A stretch of 64,000 nucleotides of DNA from Molanna angustata (GCA_963576475.1 OY754964.1:5384149-5448148), one strand, 5' to 3'. Shown: positions 25,010 through 37,024, counted from the first letter of the stretch. Translations and numbers: made by a program. The notes: generated from the letters alone by a model not told the origin.

Positions 25010-25859
25010 ATGTACATAATCAACTCTTACGTTTGATAAATCCAGTATAAAAATATTGTTTAAAATGTTAGTTTTCTTCAATTCTGAAAATATATATCTA
25101 TGTGTTATAAATTAATTAATTATTATAGTTGACCCGAGTATTCATAAGGTTGTAATATAATATGCAAATCTTATTTTCCTATTTAACAAAAATGTTACAA
25201 GGTGATCAAATTTGTAAATAACTAATAAACAATGAAAAAATATACTTTACTTTTTATTGCTTTCTATAACCTCGGTTATTTCATTTGTTAAAAGATGTAA
25301 AAAAATACATATATCATTATAGTATTTTTCTTTTACTATTACTATCACATAAATAAAATTAATCATTCATTGAGACTGAATCACATTAGGGTTAATTTCT
25401 CATTCAGTTTGAGAAATGTTGGATTTCTCTTCTCTAACCTAAGCATTGATTTCACACCTAAGATTATTTTTCAGTATTATTTTTCATGAAATAACCACCA
25501 CATCAATTGACTACTACTTGTAATAAATTAATTCAATACATTATAAGTTAATTTAAATATTTTATAAAACTACACAATAATATGTTTAGGCCACTTTGAA
25601 CACTAAATACATACATTCAACTAGGTGCAACAACTATCTTCTTTTTCGTATATAATAAATATAAACAATTATGAGAGTGTGAACATATGCAGAACTAATA
25701 TGCATATAACAAGATGATGAAAAAATATATAACATAAGGTAAAGTTATTGCCTACGGGCACAATAAGTCTGCCATATTATGTGAATTTTTTTTGCGTAAT
25801 AAAATTATTTTATTATTAAAGTTACCTCCAAACATTTATATATATTAAGCAATAACTAT
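25010..25859. other. AT-rich intergenic DNA, nothing recognised
   Basis: No coding potential or repeat family recognised. Confidence 0.4.
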
Positions 25860-26410
25860 ACCGTGAAACTGGGAAGATATAATTTAGAAGCTGAAATAGA
25901 AAGAAGAAGAGGTCTAGGATGGGCAGCGTTCAGCAAATTATCAAATGTTCTTAAATCTACAAATATCCCAATCCACTTAAAGAAAAAAGTTTTTGACACT
26001 TGTGTACTCCCTGTGCTCATTTACGGCTTTGAAACATCCGCATTTACTAAGAAAATGATTGAAAAGCTAAGAGCGATGGAAAGAAGAATGTTGAATATCT
26101 CGCTAAGGGACCACAAAACTAATGAATTAATTAGGAAGAACACAGGAGTAGCGGATGAGGCCAAAAGAATAGTGGAGTTGGGCGGGTCATGTATCTCGGA
26201 TGTCAGATGGACGATGGACAAAAATTGTCATGGACTGGAGGCCAAGAACGGGAAGCAGAAGCGTGGGAAGGTCCCAGACCAGATGGTCCGATGACATCAA
26301 AAAAGTGGCAGGTCCTGAATGGCGAAGAATGGCACAGGATAGAGACCATTGGAAGTCCAAGTGGGAGGCCTTTGTCCAATACTGGACTCAAGAAGAGGCT
26401 GAGTAAGTAA
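25860..26410 (+). pseudogene. RTE-type LINE, 3' end fragment
   Basis: Reads KLGRYNLEAEIERRRGLGWA, then LKKKVFDTCVLPVLIYGFET, KLRAMERRMLNISLRD, and in a second frame from 26200 DGRWTKIVMDWRPRTGSR and RWSDDIKKVAGPEW. This is the thumb and C-terminus of an RTE-clade reverse transcriptase protein. A frameshift near 26170-26200 breaks the usual WxGHxxR region. The catalytic domain is absent (5' truncation). Confidence 0.8.
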
Positions 26411-26647
26411 GTATACAAATTAATCTTTTCTTCTTCAATTTCGCTACAATCCAAATCGAGCCATGGTCTCCTTCAACTTCTGCCTCCAACTACTTCTTTC
26501 TTCAGCTGCTGCTCTCCAGTTAGGAACTTACAAGAGCTGTACTGCATCTCTCCTTATGTCATCTTACCATCTCGATTTTGATCTCCCAATCTTTCTCCTA
26601 ACTCCTACAATGATTTTTTAGGGTAGTCAAGTGTTTGGCATCCTTTG

Positions 26648-27335
26648 TACATGGCCAGATAGATCACCTACCCCACTCCATTGGGAATGTTTCAGAGCTT
26701 GTAGCCCTATATGGCCAGATAGAATTTCGCAATCACCTACCCCACTCCCTTGGGAATGTTTCAGAGCTTGTAGCCCTATATGGCCAGATAGAATTTCGCA
26801 GTCAGCTACCCCACTCCCTTGGGAATGTTTCAGAGCTTGTAGCCCTATATGGCCAGATAGAATTTCGCAATCACCTACCCCACTCCCTTGGGAATGTTTC
26901 AGAGCTTGTAGCCCTATATGGCCAGATAGAATTTCGCAATCACCTACCCCACTCCCTTGGGAATGTTTCAGAGCTTCTAGCCCTATATGGCCAGATAGAA
27001 TTTCGCAGTCAGCTACCCCACTCCCTTGGGAATGTTTCAGAGCTTGTAGCCCTATATGGCCAGATAGAATTTCGCAATCACCTACCCCACTCCCTTGGGA
27101 ATGTTTCAGAGCTTGTAGCCCTATATGGCCAGATAGAATTTCGCAATCACCTACCCCACTCCCTTGGGAATGTTTCAGAGCTTGTAGCCCTATATGGCCA
27201 GATAGAATTTCGCAATCACCTACCCCACTCCCTTGGGAATGTTTCAGAGCTTGTAGCCCTATATGGCCAGATAGAATTTCGCAGTCACCTACCCCACTCC
27301 ATTGGGAACGTTTCAGAGCTTGTAGTCCTATTCAT
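26648..27335. repeat. 69-bp minisatellite, about 10 copies
   Basis: Units begin near TATGGCCAGATAGAATTTCG and include CCCACTCCCTTGGGAATG and TTCAGAGCTTGTAGCCC. Spacing is exactly 69 bases. Two unit types, CGCAATCACC and CGCAGTCAGC, alternate. Because 69 is a multiple of three, several frames stay open, including a 301-codon plus-strand frame; none resembles a protein family. On the minus strand the unit begins SGH, like the LINE motif SGHVQRM next to it. Confidence 0.95.
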
Positions 27336-27599
27336 CCCCGGAGCAGCTGCTTATCAGACGAAACAAGGAACTACTATCAACCATATTACATACCACTACC
27401 TCTAAAGGCTAGCGTCAATACAGGTGCAGCAGACGGAGCGCACACATTGGATCCTCGGAATGCAGACGCCATTGCTATAGGAGAAGCAATAATCCGCTCG
27501 GATCAGTCATTTTTGTATGTACATTTTCTTTGGTGATATCATATCGCCTTTTTTAAGGAAAATTGTCTTTTAAATTGTTTAAACTATCACTATTATATA

Positions 27600-27740
27600 A
27601 AATCAAATCTTTAGATGCTTAGATGTTTTTTACTCGAAAACGGCTGAAAGATTTTGGACGAAATTTGGTATTTAGATATGTTGGTATACCCTTTAAAAGG
27701 CTATGGGCTATATATACTTTTAAATTCATTCTAAGTCATT
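27600..27740 (+). repeat. possible dispersed repeat with CGAAATTTGGTAT motif
   Basis: ACTCGAAAACGGCTGAAAG followed by GACGAAATTTGGTATTTAG resembles a widespread insect repeat. Only one copy is in the window, so this rests on general recognition. Confidence 0.3.
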
Positions 27741-28110
27741 TTCATTGAATAAAATAATGTACGAGCCGAGCATGCAAGTACCAAGCCGAAGAATCATTTG
27801 TATATTTCAATTGAAAATTGTCAACAAATCCAAATGACAGTTGTGTCGACAATCCAATTGATGCGCCTCTGTGAACGCACTGCCACAAAAAAATGTATGG
27901 CCAGTTCATCTCAACTCAAGTAGTCTTATATAGATAAAAATGCTCAAGGCTTCAAAAATCTTGTACAATCCCTCATTTTTTCTTATGCACCAATCTTTCA
28001 AGACCACAGATTCGACGAATAACTCTCCTTTCGAAAATATTCAGTGCTTCGGCGGATTTCAGTCCGTGTCAGCGCCTTACAGCCAACACAGTACATTAGC
28101 AGTAAGGAAA

Positions 28111-30850
28111 AATATGTTTTATTGCCTGCTGATATTCATTTCTTTACTTTTATTGCATTTTCTTTATTTTCCGTAAGTAGAGAACCCAGATAAGTAAATT
28201 GGTTGACTATTTTAAAAGAATGGTTCTGCCAACATTAAAATACCTCATCTTTTTTGAGATGAGTTTCAATTTTGTGTAATATATTTTGTTTTGCTCTCAT
28301 CTCTCTGTTCAAGCAATTTTTTTATTTACCTATTCATTTTTGATCGTAAATAAATTTAATAGCGGCTTAACGGACTGTATGCTTCATTTTTTAACTTAAA
28401 GAATTAATCTGGGAATATGGAATAATGAATTTGAGTGCAACATGGCATGATATTATGTTGGTAAAACCATGTTTCGTTACATCCTTAAAAAGGTACAAAA
28501 TAAAAATAACAATTTATGAAATTTCAAAATGTTCTATTTCGTTGCCAATTGATGAACACATATTTTAATTTCAGTCTCCAAAATAATAATACAAAATATG
28601 GTTTTTCCTTTACACATTGCTAAATTTCGTTTAAGTAAAAATATACTTTAGGAATTCAATTAAATAAAAATAAATAACAATTAACTCTCATATAGAATTT
28701 ATAATACAATTTTTATATCACTTCTTGTTAATAATGATACATTTGTTTGTAAATAATATCATTATTTACAAGAATTTTAGTAAAATTCTAAACATCTCTG
28801 AAATTACTTTAAATATTTAAAAACATAACAGTTACATAGTATCATAGAATTATAATATACAATTCTATGCATAGTATAAATATATTCCAGAATCAATCAA
28901 TAAATACTATTATGATATTTTTCATCCCATCTTCTTACTAAAGATTTTTTATTTTAAAGAAAATTTTTGATATAAATAAAATATATTATGCAAAAAGTAA
29001 TATTTTATTTTGAATAATATATTTTGAATAATTTCACCTCTTTAAAATGTACTTCATGGTAATGTTGGTACGACTGCCAGTCAAATAAACTGAATAATGT
29101 TGCAATATTTCCAATTTAAGTTCCTCTAATCTCTTTACCACTGTATTACTAACCCAGCGCACTAACCGCTAAGCCACCACCCATCTTTAGAACTTAATAA
29201 TAAGAAATTATTAAAGAAAACAATCTGAGTTTAATATAGAATGAAACATGTCTTCTATTATTATTTAAAACAAAAACTTTTTTAAGGACCTGTACAGATT
29301 TATCAGAAATAACTTTTAGAAATATTGCGAGAAGAAAAAAAATCCCTAATTGTAGGGAATATCCTGTTTTGTATGTATAACAACACCAAATGCAATCATA
29401 ATAACTTAACCACAAGGTACACTTTTAAATTAAAGGCACTTTACATAATATTATGAAGGGCAAAGATAAAAATTACAAAAATATAATTTTATTATTATGT
29501 CAATAACAGGTACCAAAAATAGAAAAATATAATATCCCTTTATTTTTTAACACCGGTAAGTATTAAATAATTAATCAGATTTTTTTATTATTCTTGTGGG
29601 AATTGTCTCTAGACAGCTTTCAAAATAGTAAAAATCATTATTTGCAATTCAATTGAATTTAAAATAAATTTGATTTAGAAGCATAAATGCAGAAAAAAAA
29701 ATTGAATTTTTTATGTGTTCAGAACTATTGTTAAAGTCTAATCGGAACATGAAAATTCGTAACATGTCAAAACAGAATGGTGACAAATTAACACACAGTC
29801 AAAACAGTACATCTCGCAAAATCAGTACATTGACAAATAAGAACAGTGATAATACAGTACATAGACAAAACAGAACATTTCTAATACAATTTCAAAGAGA
29901 TTATAAATTAGACAACGTCGCATAAGATACAAACTTTTGGTTAGAATATGTTTGTTATGTATGTATGTAGTTATTATTGCGATATTGATATCAAACATTA
30001 TATGCAGATACAAATGTGACATTGTTTAATAATCTCTTTGAAATCATATTAGAATAGTAATGTTTTGTCTATGTACCATTATCACCATTCTTATTTGACA
30101 ATTTATTGATTTTCCGATGAACTGTTTCGACTATGTGTTGATTTATCACTGTTATAAGAATTTAACAATTTATCAAAGAACCAATTTAATCATATTATAT
30201 AATAATTTAATCGTAATAAATATTTATTGCTATGAATAAATTCTGGTAGAACAGGGAATAAAACAACAAAATAATTTTTCATAATAAATAACTAATATCT
30301 AATATTGTTCTAAATGTTTAATATCACTTATATACATCAAATATTATTATATATTAGCTTTTGAGGCATACAATTTACTCTTTCCGCAAATGTTTTTACT
30401 AAGCTTTCATCATTAAATAGGAACTCATTTTAATATATATTTATTTGTTTTGTGGTAAGTACAAAAATATTACTTTTGATATTGGAATTAGTTTTAAAGA
30501 TAACCACTACCTCATCAGACTTATTACTATCTGTAGGTATTAAAATATACTCTGCTTATTACATACTGTAGCTGTAGTGTCATTTGAACTATTGAGATTA
30601 AAATAATTTGCATTTGCTTGACCAAGACTGACACATAGGAATAATTTAAGGATAATTGTATAATTTGAATAAGGAGGTTATTTCAAATATTTGCTAATTT
30701 CTTTTACTCTAACTTTTAATATTTGATACAGAACTGTCAAATTGATATAACGAGGATTGGCTTAGAAGGGACGTAGAACTATGCCCCTGCATCTAAAATG
30801 AATTGTAACTAATAATAGTGTTTGTCAGGTAAAGTTTGGTTGTACCTAGA
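28111..30850. other. AT-rich intergenic DNA with one SINE fragment
   Basis: 29135-29185 is the head of SINE family B on the minus strand (CCAGCGCACTAACCGCTAAG). 29713-29925 has a short frame of NSTS- and QNR-rich residues with no known domain, built on imperfect direct repeats of a CAAAACAG word. Otherwise no feature recognised. Confidence 0.45.
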
Positions 30851-30861
30851 ATAAACTAAAT

Positions 30862-31040
30862 GATGGGTCGATGGCAGAGCGGTTAGCGCGCTGGGCTAGT
30901 AATCCAGTGATCGCGAGTTCGAATCCTGCCTCGAACGATTTCGTTCACCCATAGCACAAGCATTTATTTGCTTATTTTAGGGAACGTAGGAAGATGTATA
31001 TGTACTTGTTTAACAAGGACATATTCATTTTATGTTAAAA
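30862..31040 (+). mobile_element. tRNA-derived SINE, family B
   Basis: Head: GGCAGAGCGGTTAGCGCGCT (box A region), an anticodon-like stem-loop with CTAGTAA (AGT, Thr-like), and box B GAGTTCGAATCCTG. Body: TTCGTTCACCCATAGCACAA and ATTTGCTTATTTTAGGG, with a poly(A)-rich tail ending near 31040. Copies or fragments: 29135-29185 and 37025-37150 (minus), 34735-34800 (plus). The acceptor stem does not pair, so it is not a tRNA gene. Confidence 0.75.
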
Positions 31041-31206
31041 AAAAAAACAATTATTTAACCTTGGAGGAGTATGCATTTAACTGTTATAGATCCAAGACAT
31101 ATGCCAGTCGTTGAAGTCATAATGAACAAAATCTTTCTCTGTATTTAATTGTAAATTTAAAATTATCAAAAAAAAATACAAAAATATGACCAGTACTTAC
31201 TTACTC

Positions 31207-31826
31207 TTAAGGGGCCTACACACGACCAACTTGGTTGACAACCTTGTCATCAACATGCCATGTTGACGACAATGTTGAGACAATATCAAATCGGTTTGAT
31301 ATTTAGTGGGCGGAGCTTGATTTTGGTGACGATGTTTAGCGTGTGTGGGACGGTTGACAACCAAGTTGATCAACATCTCAGTATGTTTCAATTTTTTTAA
31401 CGCAACGGAACAATAAAGTAGTAGAAGTTTAAACTTGCACAGTGTATTTATTGCCTGTTTATTTATTTTATTATTTGTTCGTATTTGTTGATGTAAATAT
31501 TTAATAATCTAGTATGTAGGTACCTAAGTGATTATCCTATGTTTAGTTAATATATTTTATTTCAAATATTATGTGTACTTCTAATTAAATTATTATTATT
31601 TGTAAAAAAAACAACAAAAAAGTATAAAGCCATTTTAGATAAATTATAAATTCACTTTAAAAGAAGCAAAAGATTAACGCACGAACTTGTTGATTCAATA
31701 GAAACATCATCGGAAATGATGTTGATCAACTTGGTTGTCAACCTCCCGTTCGTTATCTAACATTGTTGTCAACAAGGTTGACTAACATTGCTGTCAACCA
31801 AGTTTGTCGTCTGTAGGCCGCTTTAC
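31207..31826. mobile_element. non-autonomous DNA transposon, about 620 bp
   Basis: Inverted ends: left GGCCTACACACGACCAACTT, right the inverse of GGCCTACAGACGACAAACTT. Sub-terminal regions repeat CAACTTGGTTGACAAC many times in both directions. An 8-bp direct repeat ACTTACTC flanks it (31199-31206, 31827-31834), as expected for hAT-type insertion. No transposase. Confidence 0.75.
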
Positions 31827-31834
31827 ACTTACTC

Positions 31835-33185
31835 AGAACTTACTCTTGACACTTGAATCCAATCCCAATTTTGAATTTTTGTTTAGAACTTTCTTACTTG
31901 TCCCTTGTGTACATTCTAATTATCAACTATTACGATTAAAAAAATGTTTTCCTACCGCATAATTCTCCATTAGAAAGGTGGGTTCTTAGCGAACAATTCG
32001 AAATTGGGATCGGATTTAAAGTCAAAAGTAAAGCCGGAGAACTGAAATTTCCCCAATACTTTAATAAAACAAATTTGAAATATTTTTTATTACATAATAT
32101 TAGATTGTGTTAGTTTATTATTATTGATTCAAAGATCTTCTTGATAATTAATATATGAAATAATTGAAATAACCACCATGAAGGTATTAAAATGAAAAAT
32201 AACCTACAGAACTAATGATACTAAAACCTTTTTCACAACTAAACTATACAACACCTAAAAAATATCACCGAGAAAATATACGAATTAAACAAAAGACATA
32301 CACAGGACTAAATATAATGAACTTAAAAATAATATGAAAGATTGCACAAATATTGATATGCTTGACTTTCAAATAATTCATTTATAAAATAAAAATAGTA
32401 CAGTATTTTTTACAAAGCTCTTGTCTTATAAGACTAAACTTTTTCACTAATACTACATATCATTTCACTAAGACGCATGATAAATATTGAACATGTTACC
32501 AAATGTATGATGGAGTTTATATGGTAATATATCCATACTCCGTGGAGTATGGATGATATTGAAGGATTTGGGTAAAACTAAAACTGAGGAAAAATACTGC
32601 ATTATTTTATAAAATTAAATTGGATTTCCAATCTAAGTATTTACAGAAAGATTAACTTAATTACAGTGGTTTCTTTTCTTCGATAGCAACAAAACCCTGG
32701 TAAAGCATTATCAAGACTATACTGTCATATTGAATAAATTTTATAGTAATTAAATTTTATTTACTTTCTTAAAGCTTTTTAAAATCTTTTTTCTTGTAAA
32801 TCTTGCTACCAGTTTCGGGGCTAGCTACTCTCTCATCAAACTTATTTACAATTTAAAGATAGCCTCACAGGAGAGCAGTTAGGTCCAAAACTCGTAATGA
32901 GATTCACAAACATGGTTTAAACAAAGAAGAATATAAGTAAAACTTACATAAAATTAATCATTCCACATTTAATAATATTTACAATAAAGCTTAATAAGTA
33001 TTTGTTCATTTTTAAATTGATATGTTAAATGATTAACAATTGCTTTTTAATTTGTTGCATCAATTTTACAATTAATTCAATTAAATAAAACACAACTTTG
33101 TGTACACCACTAAATCTTTGTTGTGTACACAATGTTGAGCTTCATTTAATTCAATTATAACTCATCCAACTGTAGACTGAACTGG
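31835..33185. other. AT-rich intergenic DNA, nothing recognised
   Basis: No exon or repeat family recognised on either strand. Confidence 0.4.
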
Positions 33186-33189
33186 CGTT

Positions 33190-33292
33190 AAAAATCACTG
33201 CACCATGTCTCTCATGGAGTACCACCACTCTTTCTGATCCAAAAATCACTGCACCATTTCTCTCATGGAGTACCACCACTCTTTCTGATAAA
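33190..33292. repeat. 51-bp tandem duplication
   Basis: Two units of AAAAATCACTGCACCAT and CTCATGGAGTACCACCACTC, one base different. The period is a multiple of three; on the minus strand a 67-codon frame carries SERVVVLHER twice. The frame has no recognised homology. Confidence 0.85.
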
Positions 33293-33569
33293 AAAAAAAC
33301 ATTCATTGCTTCTCTGACATCCAAGAGCACACCTTTGTTATTCTGATATCTCACAGAGAATGTCTCAGCTTACAGCATGCAAACGACATTTGCGTATCTT
33401 TCCTATATACATAGTTTCTATTTTAAATATGGACGTATTATCGCATCATAATCTTGTCTTCTTTTCAATCCTGACATACATAATCTTATTATAGATTGAT
33501 TTCAAGGATAGTAACGATAATAAAAATTTCACCTAATAAATAAGATACAGCACAATTTCAGAAGCAATC

Positions 33570-34050
33570 TTACCCATAAATTATCTTACACATAGGAAAT
33601 ATATTTTTATAAAATTCTTGATGATTCCATAGAGTAAATTTTGCCAAGTTCAGTTTGTTATTCATTATTTGAAAAGTTTAATTTTTAGAATCAATCTTAC
33701 CCATTAATTACACATAGGAAATATATTTTTATAAAATTCTTGATGATTCCATAGAGTAAATTTTGCCAAGTTCAGTTTGTTATTCATTATTTGAAAAGTT
33801 TAATTTTTAGAATCAATCTTACCCATTAATTACACATAGAAAATATATTTTTATAAAATTCTTGATGATTCCATAGAGTAAATTTTGCCAAGTTCAGTTT
33901 GTTATTCATTATTTGAAAAGTTTAATTTTTAAATCAATCTTACCCATTAATTACACATAGGAAATTTATTTTTATAAAATTTTTGATGATTCCGTAGAGT
34001 AAATTTTGCAAAGTTCAGTTCGTTATTCATTATTTGAAAAGTTTAATTGA
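33570..34050. repeat. 122-bp tandem array at the FBXL15 3' end, four units
   Basis: Units start near CACATAGGAAATATATTTTT at 33589, 33711, 33833 and 33954, giving periods of 122, 122 and 121. The unit includes TTGATGATTCCATAGAGTAA and TTATTCATTATTTGAAAAG. The last unit contains the FBXL15 stop codon; the other three lie downstream of the gene. Confidence 0.92.
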
Positions 34051-34197
34051 ACTTTGTAAGACTTCGCTGCAACAGTTTTTGGAAGAACACGATCCAATTT
34101 CACTTTGCCCCGAAGGGATCCTAAACTTTGTTCAGTGACATTCACACAGCCTTTGGTATAAAGTGTTTCCAGGGATGAGCAATGTGTCGCAACAGCG
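34023..34197 (-). CDS. FBXL15: FBXL15 exon 3, last LRR and C-terminus
   Basis: 175 nt starting in the codon split with exon 2. SAVATHCSSLETLYTKGC is the last LRR; the tail ends KVQLNFSNNE. AATAAA on the minus strand at 33970-33965, about 53 bases after the stop, is a canonical poly(A) signal. Confidence 0.86.
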
Positions 34198-36320
34198 CTG
34201 TAAATAATAAATAATAATATATTAGGTACTCTTCAGGCAACTAACAGGTTTTGTGTCAAATATTAAACACGCTCCCAATAACAATTTGCCACATTCTGGA
34301 GACTTACGATATTAATCGTCTCACAGATCCAGATTGAAAACACAATTAAAATCTGTCTTTGCACCGGGAATTGAACCCGGGACCTTTGGATCAGCAGTCA
34401 GATACCTAACTGAGCCACGAATATGCTTATATTTTAAGAAATATATGTTTCAATTTAATACACTTATCCAATAAATTATACATAAGTACTATGTACACCA
34501 TCATGATGTGTTACAAATGGTGTATTATCTAATATACAAGGTTTTCATTTATTGTGGCATTTCATTAATCATAACAAGTCATGTCTTTCTTGATCAACCT
34601 TATGAGAATTAAATTGGATCACCTGTGATCACATTAACCAGCCGATATTGAAAACCATATAACTAATTAATGGCACACATGTTAATCCTATGTAAGGATA
34701 TATTCAATAATAATAATCCAATATTGACAGCAAGTTCACTAGGTTCGAATCCTGGATCAACTGATTTTGTTTACCTGTTTTTTTAATTGATTAATCATAT
34801 TTAAAGAAGTATATATAAAATATTTATTTTTTTTATTTATTTTATTTTTTCACACCTTTATCACAAAGACTATTATGAAGATTACTGCTGCCCAACTAGG
34901 TAACCCTGTTCTAGGGCTAGCAGTTTACAATTTTACCAAGCCAAATATTTGACATTTTGGTTTTACATAGTTATGTATTTTGTCTTTTCCAAAAAAAATA
35001 TTAGAGCGGACACCAGACATCACAACACAACAAATTACAATATTACATAGATACTAATATCTTAAACACAAAAGTATAAACCGATACAGGTATGGTATAA
35101 TATTACCCTCTGAAAATGCTAGCAGTGTCTAGTGAAAGTGCCAAGGCTTCCTATATTAGCTTTATACTCATTATGGTATAAAACTGTGTAATTATGGTAT
35201 AATTTTTTTACGTGACTGACAAATAAGAGTTTGGGGCCAGCCAACAAAACGTTGGCACGACCATGTGAACAATACATTCTAAAAGAAGGAAATATAAGAA
35301 ATGTAAATAACATAGAAGCAATTATGCAAAGATGCAGGAATGTGAGTGAGGAGATGAATTTATGTAAAACAGAATTGTATGGTGTTCAGTTCTCTTTGCT
35401 TACCACAATAACAAGGACATGGCATCATAGTGTGTATGTACATTTATTAAGTAATTATTTTAAGATCTTTTGCTCACCTTATTCCAACATCAGTAACGTT
35501 GAAACAGAATTCTACATTTAAATGTTTTAAAAACTTCAAATTTTTAGCCATGACAATCAAACATTTGTCTCCGACGTGTGTTTGTCCTTCAAATGATATA
35601 CTATGTAGCTTTTTGAATTTTTTTATCAAAAGAATCAAACATGCTTCTGAAACCCCATTGCAATACGACAAATCAATTTTCTCCAGACGACTGTGATGTA
35701 AAACCAATGCCTCAACGGCTCCAGTAGTCAACCATTGGCACATGAATAAATTTAAAATTCTCAGATTTAAACAATTTATAATTATCGGCTGTAAGCTACA
35801 CGAGGTGATAGCCTTACAATAGCACATGTCAACATGAATAAGATGAATGTTGTTCTTTAGCAGTGGAATGAGAACTTCGTCTGTTAAAAATAAACATTTG
35901 TGTAAAATTAATGTTCTCAAATTGGCGCAATGTATTGTCAAGACCTAAAACAGAAATATATAGCTATTTAATAACAATTAATTTTTAAAAAAGTATTTAT
36001 TTTCAAGTTAATGTGTTTTCTATATTCTATAATGTAGGTAGTTATAATTTTCAAACTAATACAAGGTTTCAACCTGATTTAAAATGAAAATAATATTATA
36101 GTGTACTAACTTTTATAGCTGCCAGTGGAAATGTTTTTTTTGGTATTCGTAAATATTTCATTTTTAAAAAATACTGATCCGTCAATAGCATAAAATCTTT
36201 GCAAACACATCTTAAATTAAAACAATCTTTCAAGGATAGTTTCGGAAAAATTTGCGGAATTAATACGTCATTCCAATTAATATGGAAAATAGTAATTAGA
36301 TCAGTCATTTTAACTAGCAC
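34023..36320 (-). CDS. FBXL15: FBXL15-like F-box/LRR protein
   Basis: F-box/LRR proteins are substrate adaptors of SCF (Skp1-Cul1-F-box) ubiquitin ligases; vertebrate FBXL15 targets Smurf1 and so tunes BMP signalling. Exons: 36320-36111, 35944-35478 and 34197-34023, with donors GTTAGT and GTGAGC and acceptors TGTTTTAG and ATTTACAG. Total 852 nt, 283 residues plus TAA, close to human FBXL15 (about 300). Residues 12-60 are the F-box (INWNDVLIPQIFPKLSLKDC, CVCKDF). LRRs follow, each with a C-x-x-L/V turn: LHKCLFLTDEVLIPLL, LNLFMCQWLTTGAVEAL, IDLSYCNGVSEACL, NVEFCFNVTDVGIR, YTKGCVNVTEQSL. The Met at 36308 is an alternative start. Last codons lie in a tandem repeat. Confidence 0.88.
34212..34432 (-). 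mobile_element. SINE family A in FBXL15 intron 2
   Basis: Full-length antisense-to-plus copy: head inverse of GGTTCAATTCCCGGTG (box B) at 34365, body inverse of GAATGTGGCAAATTGTTATT. It starts only about 15 bases from the exon 3 acceptor. Confidence 0.78.
35478..35944 (-). CDS. FBXL15: FBXL15 exon 2, leucine-rich repeats
   Basis: 467 nt with five LRR units; ends two bases into an Arg/Ser codon before GTGAGC. The first codon after the acceptor (GTC) is preceded by an intact polypyrimidine run. Confidence 0.9.
36111..36320 (-). CDS. FBXL15: FBXL15 exon 1, F-box
   Basis: 70 codons, phase 0, before GTTAGT at 36110. Carries the Skp1-binding F-box. Confidence 0.86.
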
Positions 36321-36551
36321 AGCAGTATTTTACGCAACGCATAATATTTACATTAAATAATATTACTATATCATTAGGTATATTATAAAACAACACAACA
36401 ATACAAAATAATAGACTCAACTAATCTTTTCCAAACCAAACGTCATATACAGGAAGTGCAAATTTGTAGACATATCTATGTTCAAAACTGCCACTCATTT
36501 TAATCGATATTAAATTATTGAACACAAATACAATACTTGTAGTTTCCGGTA

Positions 36552-36815
36552 AGTATAGTTGTCAAATATCTTGAACCATTTCACCGAGAAGGGGGGCGAT
36601 TTGTACGTATACTAAGTGCCTTTTCACACGACCCGGTTGCCGGGTAGCCGGCATGCATGCCGGTGCGTGTGAAAGCTACCATACGTACCCATACACTTCG
36701 CTGCCAGTTACCCGGCGCCGGGTCGTGTGAAAAGGCACTAACAAGGCAAAAAGAGACAAATATGCGCTCTACGGACCCAGAAGCCTGGTTCAAGATATTT
36801 GGCGACAACTATACT
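36552..36815. mobile_element. nested palindromic elements
   Basis: Outer inverted repeat: AGTATAGTTGTC...AAATATCTTGAACCA at 36552-36578 and its complement at 36785-36815. Inner inverted repeat: AGTGCCTTTTCACACGACCC at 36615-36636 and its complement at 36718-36739, GC-rich with CGGGTAGCCGGCATGCATGC. The inner one looks like a MITE that landed in an older palindrome. Confidence 0.7.
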
Positions 36816-37024
36816 AGTATTTTTTTTATATTTTCGTCGTGGAGTAGTGTAGTGGAGCGGTTTGACCATTTACCAACCACGCAAAAAGTACAAATTTGCG
36901 CACTCCGCGTGGCGTACTTAAAATGTTTGCCGCTAACTATATAAAGTTTACTTCTATATTATCTGTGACTATTCCTGCCAATATATTTTATAGAATTTTA
37001 TATTTTAAAAGAATGAATGGGTAT

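Larger units (their letters stand above)
26447..28110 (-). pseudogene. second LINE relic, split by a minisatellite
   Basis: On the minus strand, about 28075-28000 reads AEALNIFERRVIRRICG, and 26660-26447 reads SGHVQRMPNT, then (after stops) GVRRKIGRSKSRW, DDIRRDAVQLL and NWRAAAEERSSWRQKLKETM, ending ARFGL-stop. These are successive motifs of a common LINE terminus (FERKxLRxIxG ... GHVxRM ... GRRxxGRPxxRW ... NWRxxAxDRxxWR). The 69-bp array and about 600 bases of other sequence lie between them. Several stops and frameshifts show an old copy. Confidence 0.6.

Noticed and set aside
26631..27536. 301-codon plus-strand frame with 23-residue repeats
   Set aside because: Open only because the 69-bp unit is a multiple of three; other frames are open too and LINE motifs on the minus strand explain the locus better.
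33570..34050. CRISPR-like array (also at 49241 and 54721)
   Set aside because: Units are contiguous with no unique spacers, in a eukaryotic context.
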